Shown: piece after piece, positions 35,811 through 43,319 of the stretch
How positions within the stretch are numbered: the first letter of the stretch is position 1
How the letters are laid out: each line of letters begins with the position of its first letter
Assembly (NCBI GenBank): GCA_023416695.1
Contig: JAEZGY010000094.1
Span: 1 to 64,000, forward strand
Direction: 5' to 3'
Length of the DNA: 64,000 nucleotides
DNA from: Bacillota bacterium
GTDB lineage: Bacteria > Bacillota > Clostridia > Lachnospirales > Lachnospiraceae
Position numbers and translations under genes: made by a program
Notes under the pieces: generated by a model
Told to the model about the DNA's origin: nothing
Seen by the model: the letters and a program-made list of their open reading frames with translations, nothing else
Database searches by the model: none

Positions 35811-36803
35811 CTATTTGTCATTCTCAAACAATGGGGTTGTAAGGTAACGTAGTCCGGTATCTGGAAGTACTACAATGATGTTCTTTCCTTTATTTACGGG
35901 TCTTTTTGCAACTAAGGTTGCTGCGTGAATAGCTGCTCCAGAAGAGGTTCCCACTAGAATTCCGTCAGTTCTTGCCACTTTTCTTGAAGCAAAATAGGCT
36001 TCATTAGTCTCCACTTCGATTTTTTCATCATAAATGCTTAGGTCCATGGTTGCTGGTATTCTTTCTGGGGGAATTCCCTCAAAAGCATGAACACCTGTAA
36101 TATCAAGAGGTTCTGAATTTTCCAAACTAGGAAGAGACCCTGGTCCAGGCTGAATGGCTACAATCTTAATCTCTGGTTTTTTACTCTTTAAGAATCTACC
36201 TGCTCCTGAAATAGTCCCTCCAGTTCCAACACTGGCTACTAGGAAATCAATTTTCCCTTCGCTATCTTCCCATATCTCTGGTCCAGTTGTTGCTTCGTGA
36301 ATTGCCGGATTTGCTGGGTTTTCTATCTGATTTACAAAGAAGATATCTTTCTGCTTTGAAAGAACATTAAGCTCAAGGGATTTGATAGCAGCCACAAAAT
36401 CACCACCAGTCTCTACTAGAACATTGCTAACGGAAGGTTCCTCTGAAAGCTTTATTACTTCTCCACCAAAAGCTCTAATCGCTTTAAATCTCTCTTCACT
36501 TACATTATCCTGAATATAGACTCTGAACTTATAGCCCTTTGCCGCAGCAATTGCAGCTAACCCAATTCCAGTATTCCCACTAGTAGTTTCCACTATGGTA
36601 TATCCTGGCTTAAGCTTTCCTTTTTTCTCAGCATCTTCAATCATTGAAAGTGCAATTCTATCTTTTACACTTTGATTAGGATTAAAATACTCAAGTTTAA
36701 CAATAATTTTGGCCTCTAAACCAAGTTCTCTTTCATAACCAACAAGTTCTAAGAGAGGTGTTTTTCCAACCAATTCAGCAATAGATTTATGTATTCCACT
36801 CAT
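35811..36803 (-). CDS. Cysteine synthase family PLP enzyme (divergent CysK)
   Basis: A 330-aa fold-type II PLP enzyme. The PLP lysine is Lys47 in NPNQSVKDRIA; the substrate loop TTSGNTGIGLA (about residues 68-78) and phosphate loop SVGTGGTISGAG are canonical. The segment after strand 8 (QPGPGSLPSLENSEPLDITGVHAFEGIPPERIP) departs from housekeeping CysK, which has a GGxPGPHKIQGIG pattern. The enzyme should join a thiol or sulfide to an O-activated serine or homoserine. It is embedded between nifH-like and the second nifDK-like pair, so the sulfur nucleophile may come from that reductase. Confidence 0.88.
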   Translation of the reverse strand: MSGIHKSIAELVGKTPLLELVGYERELGLEAKIIVKLEYFNPNQSVKDRIALSMIEDAEKKGKLKPGYTIVETTSGNTGIGLAAIAAAKGYKFRVYIQDNVSEERFKAIRAFGGEVIKLSEEPSVSNVLVETGGDFVAAIKSLELNVLSKQKDIFFVNQIENPANPAIHEATTGPEIWEDSEGKIDFLVASVGTGGTISGAGRFLKSKKPEIKIVAIQPGPGSLPSLENSEPLDITGVHAFEGIPPERIPATMDLSIYDEKIEVETNEAYFASRKVARTDGILVGTSSGAAIHAATLVAKRPVNKGKNIIVVLPDTGLRYLTTPLFENDK

Positions 36804-36820
36804 ATACTACCTCCTCATTT

Positions 36821-37669
36821 TTATATTCTATAATCGTCTTTTATATCCATAAGTCCAAATTCTAAAAGTATTTCTTCTAAACGTTCTGGCTCCATTGGTG
36901 TTGGCACTACAAAGTCTTGATTCTCCATAACAGCTTGAGCTAGGCTTCTATACTCATTAGCCTGTTTAGATTTAGGACTGTACTCAATTACCGTCTGTCT
37001 ACGTATTTCAGCATGCTGAACAATATTATCTCTAGGTACAAAATATAATAACTTGGTACCTAACTCTTTTGAAAATGCACGTAACAGATCCAATTCTCTG
37101 TCTACATTTCTGCTATTGCAGATGATACCTCCAAGCCTAACACCTCCCGTTTTAGCATACCGCTTGATTCCTTTGGAAATATTATTAGCAGCATATAATG
37201 CCATCATCTCCCCACTGGCAACTATATAGATTTCCTTAGCCTTTCCTTCTCTGATTGGCATTGCAAAACCACCACATACAACATCACCTAATACATCATA
37301 AAAAACATAATCTAGATCATCAGTATAAGCACCCAGATTTTCAAGTAGTCCTATAGAAGTGATAATTCCCCTTCCAGCACATCCTACCCCAGGTTCTGGT
37401 CCACCTGACTCCACACACTTAGTCCCTTTGTAACCTTCCTTGAGAATATCCTCAAGTTTTACTCTTTCTCCTTCCTCTCGCAAAGTATCAAGTACAGTTT
37501 TTTGTGCCAGTCCTCCAAGCAATAATCTAGTTGAATCGGCTTTTGGATCACATCCTACTACCATTACTTTTTTTCCATATTCCACGAGTCCTGCTGTTAA
37601 ATTCTGTGTAGTTGTCGATTTTCCGATTCCTCCTTTTCCATAAATGGCAATCTGTCTTATTTGTCCCAT
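36821..37669 (-). CDS. NifH-like reductase (nitrogenase iron protein family)
   Basis: A 282-aa homodimeric ATPase. P-loop GKGGIGKS at 11-18, switch I DPKAD at 40-44, cluster cysteines Cys96 (GVGCAGRG) and Cys131 (DVVCGGFAMP), and the docking Arg99 are all present, so it is a complete [4Fe-4S] electron donor. It is the only such protein in the cluster and must serve both D/K pairs, and possibly cofactor insertion. It is closer to NifH proper than to chlorophyll or F430 reductase L-subunits as judged by length and motifs; a tree would decide. Confidence 0.92.
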   Translation of the reverse strand: MGQIRQIAIYGKGGIGKSTTTQNLTAGLVEYGKKVMVVGCDPKADSTRLLLGGLAQKTVLDTLREEGERVKLEDILKEGYKGTKCVESGGPEPGVGCAGRGIITSIGLLENLGAYTDDLDYVFYDVLGDVVCGGFAMPIREGKAKEIYIVASGEMMALYAANNISKGIKRYAKTGGVRLGGIICNSRNVDRELDLLRAFSKELGTKLLYFVPRDNIVQHAEIRRQTVIEYSPKSKQANEYRSLAQAVMENQDFVVPTPMEPERLEEILLEFGLMDIKDDYRI

Positions 37670-37696
37670 AGTAAAACTCCTCTCTTTCTATTTAAT

Positions 37697-38983
37697 CTAC
37701 AAGTTGTCATATAAGTCTTCGATAAGAGTGAGACTTCCTCGGTAGCCTGCATATGTTCTATTGAAAATTAATCTATCATTAATAGGAAACGTAGCTACGA
37801 TTAACTGCAGTCCTTTTAAAGAAGCTATCTCTGCTTCATTACTACTACCAACAATAAGGGAAATCTCCTCTTCATTAAGAAGGGCTTTATTAATATCATA
37901 CTGGTCTGCCAAAAATAATACTTTAGGTGCTCTTGCATATTCTAAATTAGTAAGTTCTCTTTTAATCCGTTCCTTATCTTCAGCTGTAAAAATAGGCTCA
38001 GATATAATTACCAAGACAGGAGAAAAACTATAATCATTGGCAAGAAATCTAGTAAATCCGATAGCACTAGAAGCATCAGCTACTACCGCGAATTTCTTCC
38101 AACTCAATCTTCCAATTGCTTGAGCATAATAACTGTATACGTAGTCTTCCTCCTCATTAATAACTTTTTGAACCAATGCGTTATCTAATCCTAATTTCTT
38201 AGCAATTGTGCAAATAAATTGACTCGTATCGGTTGCTCCAACTGGAAGTCCTGGTATTCTAATACTTGGAACATGAAATTTCTCTTCAAATTTCTCCGCT
38301 GGTCCTTTTAATATCCATGGATGAATAATAATGTTCAATGAAGCATGGGAGGATTTTTTTACAACTTCAATATTTTGATGTCCAGTAAAAAAAGTATTGA
38401 CCTTTAACCCAAGCCTCTTTAGTATCCTTTCAATTTCCTGTAAGTTACCACTCCAAAACGGGTCATAATAGGGAATAATGCCAAAAACATTCACCTGTTT
38501 GGGATCTTTCTCAACTTGTTCTTCAATCACCTGTTCAATGAATGTATTCCAGACCACCTCGTAGCCGAGGTTACTATCACCTGCAAATCCAGGAGTTTCT
38601 ATCCCATACACTGGAAATCCTTTTTCCCTAAATTCGTTTGTGATACTTACAATATCATCACCTATAATCCCAGCTGTACATCCTGTTAGAATAAAGTAAG
38701 CGTCAGCTTCTATAACATCAATTGCTCCTTGTATCGTAGACTGTAGTTTTGCTGTTCCGCCAAAGACCACTTCTCGCTCTAACATATTACTAGATGGTAT
38801 AGATACACTACTCAAAAAACTAGAATTCTTATTTCCTGATTGACCTTGATTAGCTGCAGTAGCTTGCATACAACATCCAGGACCTGCATGAAATACTGGA
38901 CAGACTTTATCTATTGCTCCTAAAACAGAATTAATTCCTGCTAGAACACATCCTCCTCTTGGATTTTCAATTATTTCAGACAT
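37697..38983 (-). CDS. NifK-like subunit, first nitrogenase-like pair
   Basis: A 428-aa component 1 family protein. P-cluster-type cysteines are Cys12 (RGGCVLAG), Cys37 with an extra Cys38 (HAGPGCC), and Cys102 (LTGCTAGIIGDD). The C-terminal FPINDRLIFNRTYAGYRGSLTLIEDL fits the family. Ser188 of Azotobacter NifK, a P-cluster ligand in the oxidised state, is replaced (ETPGFAGD). The start at 38983 has GGGGGTGAAG upstream and overlaps the D-subunit stop by 8 bases; the longer reading frame upstream lies inside the D gene. Shorter N-terminus than true NifK. Confidence 0.88.
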   Translation of the reverse strand: MSEIIENPRGGCVLAGINSVLGAIDKVCPVFHAGPGCCMQATAANQGQSGNKNSSFLSSVSIPSSNMLEREVVFGGTAKLQSTIQGAIDVIEADAYFILTGCTAGIIGDDIVSITNEFREKGFPVYGIETPGFAGDSNLGYEVVWNTFIEQVIEEQVEKDPKQVNVFGIIPYYDPFWSGNLQEIERILKRLGLKVNTFFTGHQNIEVVKKSSHASLNIIIHPWILKGPAEKFEEKFHVPSIRIPGLPVGATDTSQFICTIAKKLGLDNALVQKVINEEEDYVYSYYAQAIGRLSWKKFAVVADASSAIGFTRFLANDYSFSPVLVIISEPIFTAEDKERIKRELTNLEYARAPKVLFLADQYDINKALLNEEEISLIVGSSNEAEIASLKGLQLIVATFPINDRLIFNRTYAGYRGSLTLIEDLYDNL

Positions 38984-40430
38984 GTTCTTCACCCCCCACA
39001 ATATATTTAAATGCATCTTCCTCATACCAGGAGTCTCGATAGGGAAGTTTACTATGTCTTGCTAGCTTTTCATTAAATCCAGGATTCTCAAGCTGGTCAG
39101 CAATCTTATTCCCTAGAAATATGAGTCCATCATATCCCATAGTAGGCCGTTTCATATCCAATACATGTGTGGTTGGGATTCCTAATTTAGCCGCCCATTC
39201 TGGCACTCCGATAAAGACATCTGGCTTTAGTTTCTTAAGTAAATTCACTTGCTCAAAAGGTTGCATATTAGCTATATCCACCACATAGTCATCAAACAAT
39301 TCATTCAAATATTCTATATCTGACTGCGCATCTTCATCATAGGTAGGTGTTTCTAATCCAACCAGTTTCATTCCAAAATCTGCAATCAAAGCTGCTGCTG
39401 CAAAAGATCTACCTGTACCACCACAGATAAAAACTCTCTTTCCTTGTAGTCTATTTTTAATTGCCTCAACCAATGGTATAATTCTCTCATGCTGCTGCTT
39501 AATTACAACTTCTGCCTCTAACTCTTTTCCTACGATCTTTGCTATTCCACGAAACCATACATCTGTATTGCGAACCCCAATAGGCATTACGGTATGAGAA
39601 AATGGAATATTATAATCTTCATATAAGGTTTTCATAAACTCGTCAGCAAACACTTTACAAATTGAAGTAGAAGCAATAGCGGAAGGGATTCTTTTAATTT
39701 TTTCTAGGGAACTATAAAATGGTATATAGTTTACCACTAAGTCAAGAAGACCAAGCATTCTCTCCATCTCATTTTGATCAGAATAGCTTATGGAAACTGG
39801 TGCAAAAAGGTTGATTAGATTCTCTTTTTTGGGTAGCTGTTCCTTCTTTAGAATATACTTATTAATTGAGATAAACGCTGCATCAAAACCAGAAGCACAA
39901 ATCTTTGATTTAAATCCTTCACAAAAAACTGGTATTACAAGTACCTTATATGTATCCTGAAGATCCTTAGCTATTGCGCCAATATCATCTCCAATAATGC
40001 CAGAAGCACAGGAAGCAAAGATGAAAATCATTTTGGGATGATATCGCTTAATCGCATCTACTGTTGCTCTTCTAAGTTTCTCTTCTCCACCAAATATCAC
40101 ACTGCTTTGATCTAAGTTAGTGACAATGATTCTTGGATTTTTGATGTGCTTTACACCTCTATGTGCCTGCCCTACTCTATACATATCTACAGCAAGAGAT
40201 GTACAACCAACGCAACCTTGTGGAGAATGTGCAATGAACACAGAATCCTCCAAAGACATTAGTGCCGCCATACTATTAATCTGCTGACATTGCAAACCTT
40301 GTGCAAAGCTTCTATCTGCTTTTTTCATACATCCAGTTTTATAATCATTGGCCATCTTAACACCTGTAGAACCTAAATCATTAAATCTATTCTCTATACT
40401 CTCGCGAATTCCTGAATACTTTTCACTCAT
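38976..40430 (-). CDS. NifD-like subunit, first nitrogenase-like pair (cofactor Cys and His kept)
   Basis: A 484-aa component 1 family protein. P-cluster-type cysteines are Cys48 (GLQCQQ), Cys73 (HSPQGC) and Cys141 (FASCASGIIGDD). Counterparts of both cofactor ligands of nitrogenase are present: Cys258 (STSICKVFADEF) and His422 (THVLDMKRPTMGYDG, at the same distance from GYDG as His442 from GFDG). By contrast Gln191, His195 and Arg96 of nitrogenase are Cys178, Phe182 and Val. This suggests it holds a NifB-derived cluster but reduces something other than N2. The ATG at 40430 follows GGAGAGG within the stop of the NifX-like gene. Confidence 0.88.
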   Translation of the reverse strand: MSEKYSGIRESIENRFNDLGSTGVKMANDYKTGCMKKADRSFAQGLQCQQINSMAALMSLEDSVFIAHSPQGCVGCTSLAVDMYRVGQAHRGVKHIKNPRIIVTNLDQSSVIFGGEEKLRRATVDAIKRYHPKMIFIFASCASGIIGDDIGAIAKDLQDTYKVLVIPVFCEGFKSKICASGFDAAFISINKYILKKEQLPKKENLINLFAPVSISYSDQNEMERMLGLLDLVVNYIPFYSSLEKIKRIPSAIASTSICKVFADEFMKTLYEDYNIPFSHTVMPIGVRNTDVWFRGIAKIVGKELEAEVVIKQQHERIIPLVEAIKNRLQGKRVFICGGTGRSFAAAALIADFGMKLVGLETPTYDEDAQSDIEYLNELFDDYVVDIANMQPFEQVNLLKKLKPDVFIGVPEWAAKLGIPTTHVLDMKRPTMGYDGLIFLGNKIADQLENPGFNEKLARHSKLPYRDSWYEEDAFKYIVGGEEHV

Positions 40431-40434
40431 ACCC

Positions 40435-40803
40435 TTATCCCTCTCCAATCCCATTCAATAAATTCTGAACTTCAATATAGGTTAAAAGTTTATCTATTGA
40501 CTCACTGATAATTCCAGGAATCTCATAAGCAATGATTCCCTTACTTTCCAAAACCAATCTAGCTCCATATCCAATTCTGCTTACTAAAACATACTGACAA
40601 TCCCTGAACTGAGAAGCAATTGAACTAATCTCTTCATCTTTGTGATGCTGTAAAACACATAAAGGTTCTACATTCCGTTCATTTAAATATTGATATTTAC
40701 GGCTCTCACTATCTACCTCCACAATATAAAACACTGATGTTCTACCAAAATGTTGATTCACTATTTTTCCATCTGTTGAGGAAATTGCTATTTTATATTT
40801 CAT
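40435..40803 (-). CDS. NifX/NifB-C-type cofactor-binding domain protein
   Basis: A 122-aa single-domain protein of the dinitrogenase iron-molybdenum cofactor family. It begins KYKIAISSTDGKIVNQHFGRTSVFYIVEV, with the conserved HFG His, and continues with CQYVLVSRIGYGARLVLESKGI. In diazotrophs such domains shuttle NifB-co or later intermediates. Its place directly after nifB implies transfer of the NifB product to the D/K proteins. It is 14 bases downstream of nifB and 4 bases ahead of the NifD-like start. Confidence 0.87.
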   Translation of the reverse strand: MKYKIAISSTDGKIVNQHFGRTSVFYIVEVDSESRKYQYLNERNVEPLCVLQHHKDEEISSIASQFRDCQYVLVSRIGYGARLVLESKGIIAYEIPGIISESIDKLLTYIEVQNLLNGIGEG

Positions 40804-40817
40804 AAAATACTCCTTTA

Positions 40818-41690
40818 TTAGCCATGTGAAAAAGTATCACTACTTGCAATTCTTCTCTGATATAGTTGATTGCCATAATCTTTTCCTCCTAGTAAACCAG
40901 CTGCATCAGCACGGCAATGCTGACAATGCCTAAATACATCAATATACTTTCCTGCTGCAGTTCTTGCCTCATCAATCTCATGACACTTAGGTGATGAGTG
41001 ATGGGATAAGTCTGATTGTGGTATTAATGGTATGATATTATAAATACATGCACCTACTGCTTTCACAGTTTTTGCAATTTCCTCAATATGAGTTCCATTG
41101 ATCTCTGGAACAAGTACTGTATTCACTTTTATAGTAATTCCTGCCTCTGCCACTCTTCTGATTCCCCTTAATTGGTTATCAATTAGAATTTTAGCAGCTT
41201 CTATACCGTGGTATACTTTATTGTGGTATACTATAAACCGATTTAACTTGGCTTCGATTTCAGGATCAACAGCATTTACAGTTACGGTCAAGGAATCTAT
41301 ACCTACTTCAAGGATTTCTTCAATATTTTCCTCTATTAGTAGTCCATTGGTACTCATACATTTGATCAAATGTGGGTATTTTTCCTTAACCAGCTTGAAA
41401 GTCTCTAGCGCGTAATTCGTTGCCAGTGTATCCCCTGGGCCAGCAACTCCTACAACCTTTATTTCTGGGCACAGCTCCAAGGCTTTAGTAAGTACTTCCA
41501 TTGCTTCATTCGGTGTAATCACTTTTGAGGTTACCCCTGGCCTTTCTTCATCATGATTGATTTTTCTATCACAAAACTTACAAGAGATATTACAGCTAGG
41601 GCTTACTGGAAGGTGAATTCTCCCAACATTATTTTTATAACCCCCAAAGCATGGATGTGATTTTTGTAGACTTTCATAATTATTTGACAT
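40818..41690 (-). CDS. nifB: NifB: radical SAM FeS cluster synthase (NifB-co)
   Basis: A 290-aa core NifB without the NifX-like C-terminal domain, which is encoded separately next to it. HPCFGG (12-17), the radical SAM motif CNISCKFC (Cys33, Cys37, Cys40), EERPGV and the C-terminal CQHCRADA (Cys256, Cys259) are all conserved; these mark true NifB. It fuses two [4Fe-4S] units with a carbide from SAM to make the 8Fe precursor of nitrogenase-type cofactors. Its presence says that the cluster makes a complex carbide cofactor, yet no nifE, nifN, nifV or nifH duplicates typical of Mo-nitrogenase are in the window. Confidence 0.92.
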   Translation of the reverse strand: MSNNYESLQKSHPCFGGYKNNVGRIHLPVSPSCNISCKFCDRKINHDEERPGVTSKVITPNEAMEVLTKALELCPEIKVVGVAGPGDTLATNYALETFKLVKEKYPHLIKCMSTNGLLIEENIEEILEVGIDSLTVTVNAVDPEIEAKLNRFIVYHNKVYHGIEAAKILIDNQLRGIRRVAEAGITIKVNTVLVPEINGTHIEEIAKTVKAVGACIYNIIPLIPQSDLSHHSSPKCHEIDEARTAAGKYIDVFRHCQHCRADAAGLLGGKDYGNQLYQRRIASSDTFSHG

Positions 41691-41740
41691 AATTACCTAC
41701 CTTCCAATAAGATTATTAAATTTGCTTTCTTTATGGAAAA

Positions 41741-41793
41741 CAAAAAACAACCGTGTTATTTCTGCATCTTGCAGATCATAACCTCCGGTTGTC
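41741..41793 (-). terminator. Terminator-like hairpin between yezD-like gene and nifB (possible attenuator)
   Basis: On the minus strand ACAACCG (41786-41792) pairs with CGGTTGT (41747-41753); inside it GTTAT pairs with ATAAC and CTGC with GCAG, giving a three-part stem. TTTTTTGTTTT follows immediately. This is a strong intrinsic terminator form inside what is otherwise one operon, about 50 bases before the nifB start, so it may set the level of nif-like transcripts. Confidence 0.7.
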
Positions 41794-41802
41794 CAGTCAG
41801 TT

Positions 41803-41955
41803 TTATAATCTTATTTTTTCATTTTTTTCAATTTGTACAATCTTCCCGTCTTGAATATTAATTGTAATTGATCCGTATTTTAAATTCCTTGTCAATTCTT
41901 CTAATAACTTCAAATACTCTTTCTCTGAATGGTATGTCACTTTATTACTTGACAT
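41803..41955 (-). CDS. YezD-like small protein (DUF2292)
   Basis: A 50-aa protein ending in GSITINIQDGKIVQIEKNEK plus IRL, the highly typical pattern of the YezD/DUF2292 family. Relatives are often encoded beside sulfate, cysteine and other sulfur-assimilation genes in Firmicutes. GGAAGGTGAT precedes the ATG at good spacing. It is the first full gene of the nitrogenase-like operon, 113 bases before nifB with a terminator-like hairpin between. Biochemical function is unknown; the sulfur link is by association. Confidence 0.82.
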   Translation of the reverse strand: MSSNKVTYHSEKEYLKLLEELTRNLKYGSITINIQDGKIVQIEKNEKIRL

Positions 41956-41997
41956 TAGATCACCTTCCATTAATTATTGATATCCCCTTGAGTTATA

Positions 41998-42048
41998 TCA
42001 TTGTATGTCACTTTCATTCATGGATGCTGTTTTAGTAACGGCATACAT
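41998..42048 (-). CDS. Second leader micro-ORF (16 aa), coupled to the first
   Basis: MYAVTKTASMNESDIQ is read from an ATG overlapping the stop of the preceding micro-ORF (TGATG). It ends 42 bases before the YezD-like start. Overlap suggests translation by re-initiation. No run of regulatory codons is obvious. It may be chance. Confidence 0.3.
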   Translation of the reverse strand: MYAVTKTASMNESDIQ

Positions 42049-42086
42049 CAGGTTAAATCAAATACCCTTTTCTTTAACTGATTCAT
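42048..42086 (-). CDS. First leader micro-ORF (12 aa) in the nitrogenase-like transcript
   Basis: MNQLKKRVFDLT followed by TGA. GGGGGG stands 6 bases before the ATG, an unusually strong purine ribosome binding site for such a short frame. It lies about 160 bases after the predicted transcription start and could be a translated leader peptide. No homologue is recognised. Confidence 0.35.
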   Translation of the reverse strand: MNQLKKRVFDLT

Positions 42087-42255
42087 AATTATCCCCCCAA
42101 TCTTTATACTATAATATCAACAACAGTTGGCATACATGATACCCAGTTATATCTCAACATCCTAATGGCTAAAAATTAGAAACCTATGTACAAGTAAACT
42201 ATATTTATTTGCATTTATTAATTCCTAGTAAGTCAATCAGTTTACTATGCATTGA

Positions 42256-42284
42256 ATTATATTTAAGTATATTCGTTTTGTCAA
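42256..42284 (-). promoter_or_regulatory. Near-consensus promoter of the nitrogenase-like operon
   Basis: TTGACA (42279-42284) and TATAAT (42256-42261) are separated by exactly 17 bases on the minus strand, a perfect sigma-A promoter. Just after the start point AGTAAACT and AGTTTACT (within 42185-42247) can pair and may form a leader stem or operator. The leader runs about 295 bases to the YezD-like gene. I saw no T-box, SAM or Moco riboswitch consensus in it. The interval 42287-42399 upstream of the promoter shows nothing further. Confidence 0.8.
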
Positions 42285-42399
42285 CTGTTATTCTATACTT
42301 GTGTTATAGTTATTTTTTATAGAGAGTAATACCTTTCTTCTATATATGTAGATATACGTAACTTGTAAATCATATATTAGCAATCCTATAAGTTCTGCC

Positions 42400-43026
42400 C
42401 TATATTAATTCTTTACTAAGTCTCCGATAAATAGCTTCTGCTAACTTCTTATGGCCTTCCTCATTTAAATGTTCTTGGTCTATCTCGCTAGATCTTGCAT
42501 ATTCAGATGCCTGGATATAATATAGTTCTCTCTCCTCTGCAATTTTTTTATAAATATTGTCTAATTCTTTTGATATGCTAATAGATAACTTGGAGTATTC
42601 CTGATCAAATCCTTCTTGCCACACTTTATCTCCTAAATGAATCGGTGAAACCAATAATACCTTACTAAGTGGTGCAAATGTATTAATTTGCTCTAAGAGT
42701 TTTTCAATCCCTTTCCCTATTAAATCTGCACATGCCCCATAAACTGCCTTACAATCATTGGTACCAAGCATTAAAATGATAATATCCACAGGAATATGCG
42801 TTTCTAATATATTGGGCAAGCTTTCCGTTCCTCTCCTTCCTTTACGTAATGGATCCTCAAATATAGTAGTTCTTCCACAAAGTCCTTCTTCAATCACTCT
42901 ATAACCATGTTTTTTAACTTTTTCATTTAAAATACTAGTCCACCGTACTCCCCAACCGTATCTCTTATCTGTAGCAGGTATTAGCCCATATGTATTAGAA
43001 TCTCCAAAACATAAGATTTGTTTCAT
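42400..43026 (-). CDS. SGNH/GDSL-family esterase (acylhydrolase)
   Basis: A 208-aa cytoplasmic SGNH hydrolase. Block I is CFGDSNTYG with the nucleophile Ser8 or so, block III GTND (LMLGTNDCKAVYG) and the catalytic Asp-His pair appears as DQEHLNEEGH near the C-terminus. The layout is that of arylesterase/acetylesterase-type enzymes, which often deacetylate sugars. The start at 43026 follows GGGGTGGTAATT. It is a single gene with no obvious partner; deacylation of xylo-oligosaccharides is a guess. Confidence 0.85.
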   Translation of the reverse strand: MKQILCFGDSNTYGLIPATDKRYGWGVRWTSILNEKVKKHGYRVIEEGLCGRTTIFEDPLRKGRRGTESLPNILETHIPVDIIILMLGTNDCKAVYGACADLIGKGIEKLLEQINTFAPLSKVLLVSPIHLGDKVWQEGFDQEYSKLSISISKELDNIYKKIAEERELYYIQASEYARSSEIDQEHLNEEGHKKLAEAIYRRLSKELI

Positions 43027-43137
43027 AATTACCACCCCTTAATAATATGTAATAAGTTTAAAGTTGCACCCATAGTATTCCTATGGTTTTATATGATTTG
43101 AAGTATAAACAAAAATACTTATTATTACAAATAGCTA

Positions 43138-43179
43138 AAAAAATTAGTTAGTTATAGTTTCATTCTATAACTAACTAAT
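43138..43179 (-). terminator. Terminator after the pseudaminic-acid-type operon
   Basis: A perfect 15-bp inverted repeat ATTAGTTAGTTATAG / CTATAACTAACTAAT with a 7-base loop is followed on the minus strand by a run of T. It lies about 140 bases past the PseG stop. Confidence 0.8.
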
Positions 43180-43319
43180 CTGCTTTGAAGTTTACTCTCT
43201 CTGCTATTCTCTCGTGAGCAGGACAGTGTACTCTATATAATAGTAAATAGTAAGACTACTTATAGACAATAAAAAACTATGTACTTCATAAAATCCCCCT
43301 TATTTTTCATAACAACAAA

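Noticed and set aside
42022..42086. Selenocysteine read-through of the TGA in the first leader micro-ORF (continuing with Cys-Met-Pro...)
   Set aside because: The frame would end after only about ten more codons, no SECIS-like stem directly after the TGA was seen, and a re-initiating ATG overlaps the stop.
41956..42250. SAM riboswitch, T-box or Moco riboswitch in the nitrogenase-like leader
   Set aside because: I looked for the T-box AGGGTGGNACCGCG core and for S-box and Moco-type conserved segments and found none; the leader is left as unclassified.
29439..42284. Calling the cluster a Mo-nitrogenase (nifHDKEN) for N2 fixation
   Set aside because: NifB and NifH are canonical, but both D proteins lack the Gln191, His195 and Arg96 counterparts, both K proteins are short, nifV and metal importers are absent, and a cysteine synthase and amino-acid importer are present.
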